From positions 133,196,427 to 133,260,426 of the forward strand of contig JALGPY010000002.1 in NCBI GenBank assembly GCA_023055425.1: a stretch of DNA of 64,000 nucleotides, in the 5' to 3' direction. Position numbers and translations under genes: made by a program. Each line of letters begins with the position of its first letter. The stretch's first letter is position 1. Below are positions 1-10,520 of the stretch, piece by piece. Under the pieces are notes generated by a model that was given only the letters and a program-made list of their open reading frames with translations, was not told the DNA's origin and did no database searches. Origin of the DNA: Linanthus parryae (taxonomy: Eukaryota > Streptophyta > Magnoliopsida > Ericales > Polemoniaceae).

Positions 1-199
1 GAGTAAACATGTCAGGCCTAGTGTGGCTATCACCCTTTTGTGTCAAAGGATTTCATCCTATTTGTCTCAAAATGAATTTGTGTGTTATGTGCCATTTGAA
101 TATTGATTTCCACTCGTTGAAACATTATACACTGAAACATCACAAGAATCTAATGATTGATGATAACATAAAGTGGAAGAGTTGTGCGGGGTTGTTACA
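1..199 (+). repeat. 3' end of the gypsy-like 5' LTR (partial)
   Basis: The sequence ends in GTTGTTACA, with CA at 198-199, two bases before a primer-binding site. That is the expected layout at the end of a 5' LTR. The start of the LTR lies outside the window and no second copy is present, so the boundary rests only on the CA end and the PBS. Confidence 0.45.
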
Positions 200-201
200 G
201 G

Positions 202-213
202 TGGTATCAGAGC
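202..213 (+). other. Primer-binding site (initiator Met tRNA type), gypsy element
   Basis: TGGTATCAGAGC is the usual plant retrotransposon PBS, complementary to the 3' end of initiator tRNA-Met. It lies directly after the inferred LTR end. Confidence 0.65.
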
Positions 214-215
214 CC

Positions 216-713
216 AGCAATCCAAAAGGATATTAAAACTTGTAGGGAAATTTGTAATGATCATAGGAAAATGACCTAAAATATGACAAGCAGTTGGGAA
301 TTTGGGTAGCCTTGATTTGTTTCTAATATGTGTAAGCCCTGAAAATAGCCTTAGGAAATAGAATTAGGAAATAGCCTTGAGGAAGCAAGTACACCCACCC
401 ACCCTCTTCTAGCTAAGAGATTTGGCCTATCCGATTAGCTAAGAATTTGGATTTGAGGATTTTCATTGGATTTTGGGTTAGGTGTCTACTGGTGGGTAAT
501 ACAAATTTGGGAGATTGTGTTCGAGGTGTAGGTTCAGAGTTATATTTGAGAGTTCTCGTTATTGTAGTATTCTCTAGAGTATTAGTGCGTTTTGGGAGTC
601 ATGTCATTGAAATATTTGAGGTCTTGGGAGTATGATACTTATTTCACAACGGTAATCATTATGTTATATATTTTGTGGAGTAAGAGACTTATGAAGTTTG
701 TTTTCTTTTGTAG
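216..713 (+). other. Untranslated leader of the gypsy-like element
   Basis: No coding signal is visible here. The last bases before the ATG at 714 form a pyrimidine-rich stretch ending in TTTTGTAG, which resembles a splice acceptor. A leader intron is possible but not shown. Confidence 0.35.
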
Positions 714-1235
714 ATGGCTAGAACCAAGAGAACCGCGAGGAAGCGTGTTTTTATATTTTAGACCCACCTGGTTGTGACACCTTGGGAAGAGGGCGAAACA
801 CTACTGACTTTCGTGATCGTGTGCTTCGTTTTGTGAGAATATGTTCAATGAGTTGGAATTTTCTCGATATCAGAATAATGCTTTCCAAGCTCACTGCATG
901 GTACATGATCTACCTAGAGGGCCAATGTTTAGGAAGAACATCGCAAAGTATAGCAACCTAATGACTAGGTTCAACAAACTAAACTCTACAGACTATTTCT
1001 ATCAAGGTGAATAGAAGGTGGATGCCAATTTTATATGCAAACTGTTAATCAATGCTCATGGTAAATGGAAAAGCTACGTGGTGATCGAGGAATATCCTAG
1101 TAAAGACATGGAGTCGGAGACAAGTGAAGACCCTAGTGAGGAGATGAGGTCGAGGAAGACCCTAGTGAGGACGACGAGGTTGAGGAAGACCCTAGTGAAG
1201 ACATGGAGTTGGAGACAAGTGAGGATGAAGAGTAA
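714..1235 (+). pseudogene. Extra ORF upstream of gag, histone H3-like N-terminus, acidic tail (broken)
   Basis: The reading frame opens MARTKRTARKR, close to the first residues of histone H3, and then meets a stop at about residue 20. Coding character continues in shifted frames to a TAA at 1233. The 3' part (about 1100-1235) encodes repeats of an acidic motif of the form EEDPSED. One indel near 1145 puts the middle repeat out of frame. It lies between the PBS and gag, so it is probably an accessory ORF of the gypsy element rather than a host histone gene: no histone fold follows the first 11 residues. I do not recognise the protein. A nuclear or chromatin role would be speculation based on the N-terminus alone. 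Confidence 0.4.
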
Positions 1236-2273
1236 TAGGCGTATTAGGATTTTTTGATTTCTAAGACTTTTGATGCATTTTGAGTTTTGTTTTGAATAAG
1301 GCCATGAAGAAAAATGATTCTTTGAAGTTTCCTGAAGAGATTTTTGCATAGCCACTTTTGGGCTAGAGATGATTTATTGGTGATTTGATTATGTTAATTT
1401 TACTTCCATGATGAAGAACAATACTCATGTATTGATGATCCGTTTTGGAAATTAGTAAGTTTATTTTTTATTGAGTTAGATTATTGTTGAAAATTAAGGT
1501 TGTATTGTGTTTCGTTATTGTTGGATAGTGCATAGAAATCATTCATGAAGTTAGAACACAATAACATTGACTTTGGTGGTGCTTGAATCTATGCAACAAT
1601 TGGTATTTGATGTATCAGACGTGTTTAACTTTAGAATTATTTTTCCCTGGATTTTTCCAGGTCTTAGACATATTCAGGTATCTTCCATAAAAGTTTCAGC
1701 GCCAAATGGGTTCGTGAGACTGAGATACAAATTTCCAAAATTCGTTATTCAGTAGCAGAATTGCAAAGTGACCAGCTGTAGTATTTTTTCTTTCATCCTA
1801 TCTTCCAGATCTTGGATGAGTCTAAATTTTTTATGGTGATTAGTAGATACATAGGGACATATCTAGGAGAAAGCCTAGACTATTTTGAGGAAGTTTCAAG
1901 TCAGTTTAAGACCGTTCAAAGTCAAAGTTTTTGTTCTGGTGGTTTATGACAGCAGCCGTGCTATCCTTTGCATAACATGAGTCCTATAATTTATTTTTAG
2001 TTTATTATTCTTGATTATGGAAGCAGACTCAGAGAGGTTGTATCATACCAAAACTCAGAACTTTTCTTGCCCGATTGATCATTTTTCTAATTTTCGAAGA
2101 AGAATGAGATATAAAATGTGTTCAGCCTATTTGAAAATTTCATGTGTAACTGATTGGTTGATGATCAATGTGTGATATTACATGCTTAATTTCGCATCAT
2201 GTGCCATGTATTTCTGTTTAATTTGACGTCATGGTATTTTATGAATGACACAATAGGTTATGGTGTAGGGATT
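1236..2273 (+). other. Non-coding stretch between extra ORF and gag
   Basis: About 1 kb of AT-rich sequence with only short random ORFs. I see no motif, repeat or RNA gene. It is probably the rest of the gypsy leader. Confidence 0.35.
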
Positions 2274-3396
2274 ATGACTGATAGACCACATCAATACTAC
2301 ACCAGGAGAAATCGTCAATTCCCTATGACAGCCCCAAACAAAAACAACAACATGGAGCAGTTCTTTGCTCAATTTGCTTGAATGGATCAGAACATGAGCG
2401 ATCAACTGGGCAAAGAAAGTGGCTGACATGAAGCCTGGGAATTTCACAGGAAATGAGGATCCATTTGAGCTTCAAGACTAGATTGATGAGATGGACAAGA
2501 TCCTTGAATTGATTGAGTGCCCTTAAAACTGCAAGGTTATTTGCGCGACGTACTACCTGAAAAATGAGGCAAATATCTGGTGGAGGAACTCGCGTTAAAT
2601 ATTTTTGGCTCAACCCAACTTCAATTGGTATGCTCTTCAGACTGCTCTTCGCACTTGCTTCTACCCATCTCATATCTAAGATCAAAAGCACATAGAGTTT
2701 GTGAATTTGAAGCAGGGAAATGATTCTGTGACTGAGTAATTCAAGAAGTTCATGGAGTTACCCCGATTCTCAGGCCACCTAATGTCTGATGAGGCAACAA
2801 AAGTTAGAAAGTTCATGTTTGGTGCAAGTCCATATGCACAAAGACTTGCTATGTAGGACATATGACACCCTTCATGAGGCGTTCGATAGAGCTACATTCG
2901 TTTGGCGCATCCAAGAATTGCAAGATGAGAATTTTGGAAAGCGCACGATGGAAAATTCAGGGGGGAATGGTAACAACCAGGGTAGAAAAAAACATGGTGG
3001 TCAGAACAAGAGGTTCAAGCCAAACCATGGAGGAGGCAACCAGGGCCAGTACCGTGGAAACCAGCAGAACTCGGGAGATCAGCCACCTCGCATCTACAAC
3101 ATGTGTCAGCAGAATCACCCCGAAGTTGATTTCAAGGGGAATGTAATAACTTGCCATAACTGTGGCAAGAGGGGACATCGTGCATGAACAAATAGGAATC
3201 AGCAGGTGAGTCAGGGAGGACAAGGGAACCAGAATTTAATGGCAATAATCATGGCGGGAACAGGAACTATGGAAACCGCAACAACTAGAATAATGGGGGA
3301 AATAACTATGGAAGATAGCAGGAGAAAAACCAATGAAATGGGGGAAATAATGGAGCTCAGAATAGGAATGGGAACAATAATGCTCCAGCTAATGCC
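2274..3396 (+). pseudogene. gag: gag of the Ty3/gypsy-like element (broken)
   Basis: Starts at the ATG of MTDRPHQYYTRRNR and runs through a capsid-like region in several frames: motifs WIDEMDKILE-like, ICATYYLKNEANIWWRN and FVNLKQGNDSVTE can be read between stop codons. It ends in a Gly/Asn/Gln-rich tail. A retroviral zinc knuckle lies at 3152-3184 (C-H-N-C-G-K-R-G-H-R-A). Its fourth cysteine codon is replaced by TGA, so the knuckle is destroyed. Gag normally packages the RNA and forms the virus-like particle. The gene is cut at 3396 by the Angela-like insertion. Confidence 0.6.
3392..3396. repeat. TSD of Angela-like copy 1, left (ATGCC)
   Basis: ATGCC immediately before the 5' LTR is repeated exactly at 36718-36722 after the 3' LTR. 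A 5-bp duplication is normal for copia integrases. Confidence 0.9.
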
Positions 3397-4825
3397 TGTT
3401 GGAATAGATGCCCTAGAGGCAATCGTAGATTTAGTATGAACAATGTTTTGGCTAGAATATTCATTTATTATTTATGGCGATATTTAATATAATGAAGTCC
3501 TTAGATAAAATGTGTTATTTATCTTAAACATCCCTAGTACATTATATCGATTAATAGGACAATCAAATATAGACTAGTATGTGGGTAGATTGATATGGAG
3601 ATATCAAGTCTAACACATGGGTATTCATTAGGAGTAATGGCATACTGGATTGACCCACGACGAAAAGGATACATTAGATTATGTGAAGTCACAATCGCTT
3701 TTTCGTAGTGCTAATATTATTGCAATCCTTGGACTTGAAGTCACTAGATACTCTAGTTGTGAAATATTGCGCTTTGATGTTATCAAACGTTACACCGTAA
3801 CTGGGTAATCATAAAGGTGGCTATCGGGCGTGATAGGAAGCAAGCTTAGAGATCGTAGTGATGTAGATAGGATTTGTCCCTCCCACATAATGGGGGTAAA
3901 TATCCATGGCCACTCGAGGGATGAGGCTTATTGAATGTCTGGCCAGACTAAGATAAATTAATATAAATATATTAATGTTATCTGCAAGTATAAGCATATT
4001 CCCAGGATCGAGGAACTATGGATTGGATATACGAGTGTGACTATTTATGTCTCGTGTCCAATCCGGATATGGAGACAAAGGGATAGTGCAATATGACATA
4101 TTGGGCACAAAGGTTTGTCGGGATCACTGACTATTTCTATGGGTTGGGTGGCGTGGATGTGTTGCTAGACACCGCTCCATGTTAGTAATAGTTACTACCA
4201 AATATATAGAAACCTATGGGGTCACACGTCAAATAGAGTAGAGCTAGATTTGGGATTAATTAATATAGATTAATTAATAGAAGGATCATTGTGCAACACC
4301 TTGCAAACTTAGTAGGACTAATTTGCAAGGAAGGGAATAGTTCTAGTCCTACTAGAACAAGAAAACTCTAATATGGAAAAAACAAGAAGTTGTTGGAGTA
4401 TATATATAAGAGGCTCTTGCTTCCTTCCCACATGAATTATTATTAGACATAACATAAAGAGTGGGAGAGAGCAAAAGAGAGAGCAAGACAAACTAGAGGG
4501 CCGAAACCCCCTAGCCGTCCGCCCCTCTACCCGACGGCAATGAGGAGGCCGCCCCTCCCTTGTGCCTTTGTTGCTTTGATCTTCTTCCCTCTTCCTCCGG
4601 GTTCAAGCTAGCACTTGTTTGAAGGAAGAATCTAGATCTCACCTCTAGACGTGGATCAACCGTAGAGACGAGGACATCATTCTTCGTGTGATCTCACAAA
4701 TCAAAAGGTACACATCTTCTATGACCCTAATCATGTTATGATATCTCTTCCTGTGATCCTTGGTGGGCTTTGAGTAGGATTAAAATTTTGTTATTCCGCT
4801 GCGTTACCTACGTCAAAACCCAACA
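3397..4825 (+). repeat. 5' LTR of Angela-like copy 1
   Basis: 1429 bp, starting TGTTGG and ending CCAACA, matched along its length by 35290-36717. It contains a TATA box at about 4400-4410 and a short open G/C-rich stretch near 4500-4560, probably in the transcribed R/U5 part. Confidence 0.95.
4400..4410 (+). promoter_or_regulatory. TATA box in the 5' LTR
   Basis: ATATATATAAG is followed by a C/T-rich stretch. The same sequence occurs at the equivalent place in the 3' LTR (about 36290-36302), and related TATA boxes occur in Angela copy 2 (37948-37956 and 46232-46239). This is the likely core promoter of the element. Confidence 0.6.
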
Positions 4826-4826
4826 G

Positions 4827-4838
4827 TGGTATCAGAGC
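4827..4838 (+). other. Primer-binding site of Angela-like copy 1
   Basis: TGGTATCAGAGC, one base after the LTR end, complementary to initiator tRNA-Met. Confidence 0.9.
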
Positions 4839-6452
4839 CACAGGTCGTAGAACATAACATGATATTATGTGTTTACGATTTCAGTTCATACACCGTATTA
4901 TTGTCTATTACGCGAAAACTGAAAAAATTGGCATAGTAGATGCAAGATTGAATTTGATTCAATTAAAAAAGACCCAATTTAACATTGGATGTTAGAATTG
5001 GTGAGTTGAATCACATAGGATGTGAATAATTGGGTTCTTGAAAAATTAGGGTTCATGGGCACATGATTGAAAAAGGGGTTTTCAATTATGGAAACAAAGT
5101 TATGGAAATAAATCCATAAGGAAACAACTTTGCTTGGGCAACAAGGAAGAGTGAAGGAGACTAGGGCCGAACCCTAGCCGCCCGCCCCCTCCCTTGCGCG
5201 CCAAGCAAGGCCGCGGGCCTCTAGGCGTGCGGCGGTCCTAGGGTTCGGGCCACTTGTTGGTTTGGACCCTTTGGACCGTTGTGAAACCCTAATTACCCAA
5301 TTTCATTAAAATTAAACAAGTACGTTAAAAATTGGTTTTAAATGTATTATGTGCTTTATTGCATGGTGGATGGATATGGCCTAGGATTGTGGATGTTTAT
5401 TGTTTTGTGGTTTGTTTTACGGCCTGCGAGCTGATCAAATTAATGTAATAATTAATTAAGTTTTCACGGCCTGCGAGTCGTTCTTTTTCTCCTCAACATG
5501 TGAGGCTTTTGTTATTTATTTATTTATTTATTTATTTATTCTAGATGTTAGGCTAGAATTAGAAATATTTAGATGATAGCCAAGAACATGGAGAAGAAGA
5601 CCGGAGAACCAAAGGAGCCAAAAGACATCCCTAGGCGCGCAGCTATGGTGAAGCACATGGAGATGAGCTCGGAACTTTAGGGCAATTAGATATTATCATT
5701 GGCTTGATAATATCATTAGTCTAGAGGCCATATCCATACCACGTTTTATTTTTATTTTTGTGGATGTTTATTATTCATGCCTTGTTATTTATTTTGTGTG
5801 TGTATGACGCTACAAGCAAAACGATAACAAGATAATAATAAACAAGGTTGGTCTTTTATTGTGGATGGCCCAATCCAAATAAGTAGACCATGTTGATAAG
5901 ATCAACCAAACAACTTAAAAGAAATCCCTCAAATAAATATTGCGTTTTGCCTTCTCTTGCCAAAACACCCTTCATGATCATGGCCTATTAAAATTCGGGC
6001 TTGCCAAAGCAAGGCGATTTTATTTTTTCATGATGTGTTGCGGACGACGCAAGCTAGTAATGCGTGTATGTTGAAAGCAAGAGGTTGGACGCAACTAGGC
6101 AAGAGTCAATTAGATTGATGAGCTTAGAGGCATGACAATTAGGAGTTATCCACAGGATAAAGAATAAAATGAATTTATTCACCTAATTGGACCAAGAGTT
6201 GCATGTAATGCAATTGTAATGGTTCCTACCTAAATAACCAATTCTTGGGTGACTTGCCAAAGCAAGCTCAAGAAGAAGTGAAAAAGGGATCTTGGACCCA
6301 CTAGAAAGTATAAAGATATTTTCTGCTTTAATAGTGAGGGCTATTAATTCGAAGAAAATAGTGGGAGCTATATTTAATGATCAAGCCATTGTAAAATATA
6401 GTCAAATTGTTCAAAATACTAAATTGCATATTTCTCGTTTTGTAGAATTCCA
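4839..6452 (+). other. Long untranslated leader of Angela-like copy 1
   Basis: About 1.6 kb between PBS and gag without coding signal. It carries a TTTA microsatellite (about 5512-5540) and two occurrences of GGCCTGCGAG (near 5422 and 5468), also seen once in copy 2 near 39021. A related leader occurs in copy 2, so its length is a family trait rather than damage. Confidence 0.6.
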
Positions 6453-6581
6453 AATGGCAAACAACAACGCATCGAGTTCATCCCTACGATCTGTCCTTGA
6501 GAAGGATAAATTGTCTGGAACAAATTTCCTTGACTGGTACAGAAACTTGAGGATTGTCCTCAAGCAAGAAAAGAACTTGTA
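6453..6581 (+). pseudogene. gag: gag N-terminus of Angela-like copy 1 (cut by the array)
   Basis: MANNNASSSSLRSVLEKDKL begins the Angela-type Gag. The frame runs through FLDWYRNLRIVLKQEKNLY and is then broken by the array's LTR. The ATG at 6453 is preferred over the in-frame ATG at 6292, because homologous Gag proteins start at this MANNN-type position. The continuation starts at 31463. Across the insertion, after removal of one TTGTA copy, the frame reads on as LYVLDT. Confidence 0.8.
6577..6581. repeat. TSD of the tandem array, left (TTGTA)
   Basis: Identical to 31463-31467. The two copies flank the whole five-LTR block. No copy of TTGTA occurs at the internal LTR-body joints. Confidence 0.9.
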
Positions 6582-8813
6582 TGTTCGCGATAATTCCCAA
6601 GTATAGGAATATCGTTCTAAGTAGTACCCGAGTAAGAACGGGGTCGAATCCACAAGGAGAGGAGGTTTAGACAATGACTTGCAAAACTAGAAAACGACAA
6701 ACTAAAGCAAGAAACACAAACTCTCAATGGCTTTAAAGCTTGCCAAGCTATTCAAATCCACCAAAATCAATTGATGGAGCAAGTTTGAGGTTTGAGTTTA
6801 AGAACAAAGTAAACGACTACTAGAGCTACGATTCAAGAAACTAAGTGAAACGACAAGTAATGAGGGGCTAGGGATCATCGGTTTCTCTAGTGACCAATCC
6901 TCCTTTTACATTCAAGCCCGGTTCTCAAATTCGCATGTGTCAATCCACAAGACAAGTATCTCAAGAAGTGATTGCTCATACAATCCAACTAGTGACAAGA
7001 GAAGTGTGTAAATCCAACACGCTAATCAAGCACTAAAGAGGCTATTCAAATGAGATTCTCCAAATTTCAAGTGTTTCAAGCATCAACCATATGTAAACAC
7101 ACATAGATGTTTCCACATGAAAGATCAAGCAACAAATGAGATTTGTAAATTCTCACTCAAATCACCTAACTAGAACTCGATTTCTCAAAGTTAGGATTGA
7201 CGAGTTCCTCTCACTCAAATGCAACTTCAAATCAAACACGTCAAAAGTATTCGCACATCTACCTATTCAATGCATCAAATACTTCAACAAGAGAAATCCA
7301 AACATTGCACTAAGCACTCAAGTGAACCCAATTCAACCCATTCATCCATGAAGTTCAACTTGAATCAATAGAGAGATTTAGACACTAGATAGTCCCAAAT
7401 CACCCAAGCAAATTGAATTAGCTAGACATAATAGAAAATTCAAGAGAGATTGAGAGAAATTTAACTTTCAATAATCAAAACTTGAATTCATACTTGATAG
7501 CACCAATACACTTTTTCACTAATTCAATCCCAAACACTTGATTCAACTACAAATAACTAAGAACAAAAATAGCCAAAACACAAACTAAGCTATGAAACAA
7601 TTATCCAGCTCAATCTCTGCTGCTGCTGCTGCTGCTACAGCAAGAATTCAGCAGCAGCAACCCAGCAGTCCATCTAACAACCCAGAAATGCTCAAGAACA
7701 GAGCATAACAGTGCACTGTGACATCTCAAAATCAATCCGAAACAAAATACATCAGCCCTAGAATGAATCAAACCCACACTCCTCTCTCCCTCTCTTCCTC
7801 TTTCACTGTTCTTGGCTCAAGAACAAACCCAGAATTGGGTTGAAATCGGAGAGAGAGAGAGGAGGACGAACAGAGGCGTCCCAGTGGTACCGTCGGGTCT
7901 GGAGAAGAGCCTTCGATTCCTTCAAACTGGGTTTATATAGATGCTTCTTCTAGTTTGCTTGGCCTCCAAGAACTCATCTCCACCCTTCGATTCGTCCAAT
8001 TCATCCCGAATCGTTGATTTTCAGAACCTTCAAGAACTCTAGCTAATTTGGGGCTTTCTTGTAACTTCACTTTTGGGCCGAATCAAGGGGTGGGTTTGAT
8101 AGAGGGTCGGAAAAGGAGCAATTTGGTACCGGGTAGGCTTGATTTGGTGAAGAAACGAGCCCGGGGTGAAGCTTGGAAGAAGCTTCGTCGAGCTTCTATG
8201 GCTGCTGGGTCTTCTTGCTGTTGAACGATCGGGGAGAGAGAGAGAGACCGTGAGAGAGAGCTGCTGGGGGGTGAGCTGGTGTCGGGAAATTGCACCCGGC
8301 TCCCCCTAGCTTGCCAGAATGCTTTAAAAGGCCCGGATCATCTTTAAAATCTTCGGAAAATGACAATCTGACCCCCACTCCGTTAATTATCCTTCAAAAT
8401 AGCCATTAAAACGTTTCAAAACTTGCACCTAAGCCCCACTTCAGTTAAAAACATAACTTTTTGGCCCTTTTCCTTCACTTTTGACTTCTAGATCTTCAAT
8501 AATGGCCTCAATTCTTCTCTTGTCTTCTCAAATTGGCCCTTAAATCTTCAACTATTCTTCAAATTAGGTCACCCAAGTCCCTTCTTCATGGCTCTTGAGC
8601 CGCAAATCCTCTTCAAATTCATCGTTTAAGGTCCCCTAGCTCGCCTCTTGCGTTTTAAAGCACGTTTTCACCTACAAAATTAGGGAAAAACAACCAAAGC
8701 TACGAAAACAAGCATAAGTCTAGAAAGAGAGATAAAATAGATAAATTACACATATTTGCAAGTTATGAAGAGTTCGTTAACATACTAAAATATGCAATTT
8801 ACGATCCTTAACA
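6582..8813 (-). repeat. Array LTR 1 (outermost, 3' side of the array)
   Basis: 2232 bp. It has six CTG units near 7619 and a TATA box at 7932-7939 (minus strand TATATAAA). It is the most divergent LTR of the five: several bases are private to it, for example GGTGTCGG instead of GGTTTCGG near 8279 and one C fewer near 8303. On the minus strand U3 would run from 8813 to the TATA region, leaving an unusually long R/U5 of about 1.3 kb. Confidence 0.9.
7932..7939 (-). promoter_or_regulatory. TATA box of array LTR 1
   Basis: TATATAAA on the minus strand, about 880 bp into the LTR. The same box is kept in the other LTRs (near 13594, 19252, 24918 and 30579). If active, the array would carry several promoters firing leftwards. 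Confidence 0.5.
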
Positions 8814-8825
8814 CACCCCCCAACT
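8814..8825 (-). other. Polypurine tract next to array LTR 1
   Basis: The minus strand reads AGTTGGGGGGTG directly before the LTR. It is preceded (plus 8831-8850) by a perfect 8-bp stem with loop TCCT: TTTGCTCG-TCCT-CGAGCAAA. Both are repeated at 14477, 20135 and 25801. The PPT primes plus-strand DNA synthesis. Confidence 0.75.
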
Positions 8826-10520
8826 AGCCTTTTGCTCGTCCTCGAGCAAAGAGAGCGATATGAGTAGAAATTTAGTGAGAGACCAATCATGAGAGACACA
8901 CACTCAACTAGACAAGGCTTGACTCAATTCTAAACTAGACTCAAATATTTACAAACACACACACACACACACACACATTATCTATCCTAAGTGAGGACTC
9001 AAAGAAACAAAATACTAAGAGTTACTAGCTAATTTTAATTTTTTTGGTGGGGGAAAAAGAAGAATGCATAAATGTCTCCTCAAATAATATCTCAAAGTCC
9101 AAGAAGATTGAGAAAGAAGCCTAAGGACGTCTAAGCATATACTCATACAAATGTGGGCGGTGTTTGGTAGAAGGTGACTCATGCGAACCACAAAACTTGT
9201 TGAATTAAGTCCAATTTGCGAGAAAGTATGCCTTCAAAAATAAGGATCACAAGAAACTAGACATTCTCATACTTATTCAAAAGCACCCATGTAGGATGGA
9301 CTTCCAAAGCTTTGAACAAAATCTTTTAAGAAGGGGAGATGTGGTTGTGGGCTTGTATGATCCTTTTGTGGATTTTTGGTAGATGGTGCGATTTTTCATG
9401 ATATATATATACATTTTTTTTTTTGAGATTTATAGCATTAACATTTTATTTTTAACCTCAAATCCAAGGATCTCCAAGACCCACAACAAAATAGAGGAAT
9501 ATACACGCGAGTGGGCTTTTTAAGCTAAACCAAGGGAGCTATCTAGGTGGTGACGTAACATTATCCCCGGACACCCCTCTATTTCTTAGACATCGCATGG
9601 GGTGTCATTGGTAACCACCACTCCAATGGGCTACAAGTTTCCACCGCAAAAACGAATAGAGAAAAATCTTTTTGTGAAGTTCAAATAGCTTTAGAAAATG
9701 CACCCTTTATCAAAAGTAAAAGACGTCAAAGTTTATGTGATCAACTTAGCTTGAAGGACTTAAACATGAAACGTAAATTTAGTGTGTCGCTTTGTGAGAA
9801 CGCATGATGTCGCGGAAGGTGGGATATTGGTGTAGATGTATTGAGTATAAGCAAAGAATTCCTTTCTAAAATAAAAATAAAAAGAACATGGACTAAGAAA
9901 TTTCATTATTTGAAAACATCTAGCTTTCCTAAAATTCCCCCTTTTCACTTTTTCTCATTTTTTTTTCATTTTTCAATATTTCATTTTTTTTTTATATTAA
10001 TTTTTTTTTTTTTTTGAAAAAAGTGACTCAACTATAACTTCCTAAGACTCAATAAAGCTATCAAATAAGAAAATAAAATCTAGACTCAAGATGAAAGGTG
10101 AAATAAAACTATCAAAGAAAGAGGAAAAAAAAATATCTATGGTTTGACACGGGGAAAGAGTGATGCTTCTCATGAAAGGTTCACACATTTTTTCAATTTT
10201 TTAATTTTTTAATTTTTATGATTTTTTCAAATTTTTCATTTTTTTGTATTTTTCATGTAAATTACTATTGAAGAAAAAGCATGCTAGTAACCATTTAAGC
10301 CAAGCAATATATCTACTTCCCACCCCCCAACTAAAATGTCACATTGTCCTCAATGTGTGAGAACAATGGGAGAGCATACAAGTTCATATAAGAGTTAAGG
10401 GATAGATAGACCTCATTTTAGCTTTCTTGGCCACCAAGCACAAGTCCTCCTCCAAGAGCAACCTACAAAATGGTAATAGAAAGAAAACAAAATGCAAGAA
10501 GTAGAGATAAACTAATTTAT
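8826..10520 (-). other. Non-coding 3' part of array body 1
   Basis: About 1.7 kb between the ORF stop and the PPT without coding signal. It contains a (CA)n microsatellite at about 8955-8978, long A/T homopolymers near 9958-10020, and the second PPT-like module at 10319-10357. The matching stretches are 14489-16178, 20147-21841 and 25813-27509. They differ mainly in CA repeat number and T-tract length. Confidence 0.6.
10319..10357 (-). other. Second PPT-like module with hairpin, array body 1
   Basis: The minus strand has AGTTGGGGGGTGGG just downstream of a perfect 7-bp stem with the same four-base loop as the terminal module: CACATTG-TCCT-CAATGTG (plus 10340-10357). It is present in all four bodies (about 15977, 21639 and 27308). 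It could act as an internal (central) PPT. That is inference from similarity to the terminal tract. Confidence 0.45.

Larger units (their letters stand above)
1..3396 (+). mobile_element. Ty3/gypsy-like retrotransposon, left part (decayed)
   Basis: The segment runs from the end of an LTR through a PBS, an extra upstream ORF and gag to the point where the Angela-like element interrupts it. The same element resumes at 36718-36953 with a protease remnant. The order LTR, PBS, gag, CCHC knuckle, then a DSGAS-type aspartic protease fits plant Ty3/gypsy, probably a chromovirus. Reverse transcriptase and integrase do not appear anywhere in the window, so the 3' part has been lost or lies elsewhere. 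Stops and frameshifts are frequent. The lineage within gypsy is inferred from a few motifs only. Confidence 0.65.

Noticed and set aside
714..780. Host histone H3 gene
   Set aside because: Only the first 11 residues resemble H3, no histone fold follows, and the sequence lies between the PBS and gag of a retroelement.
7136..7351. 71-codon plus-strand frame repeated in every LTR (also 12801, 18459, 24122, 29790)
   Set aside because: It is antisense to the LTR R/U5 region. Its repetition only reflects LTR duplication, and the composition is not gene-like.
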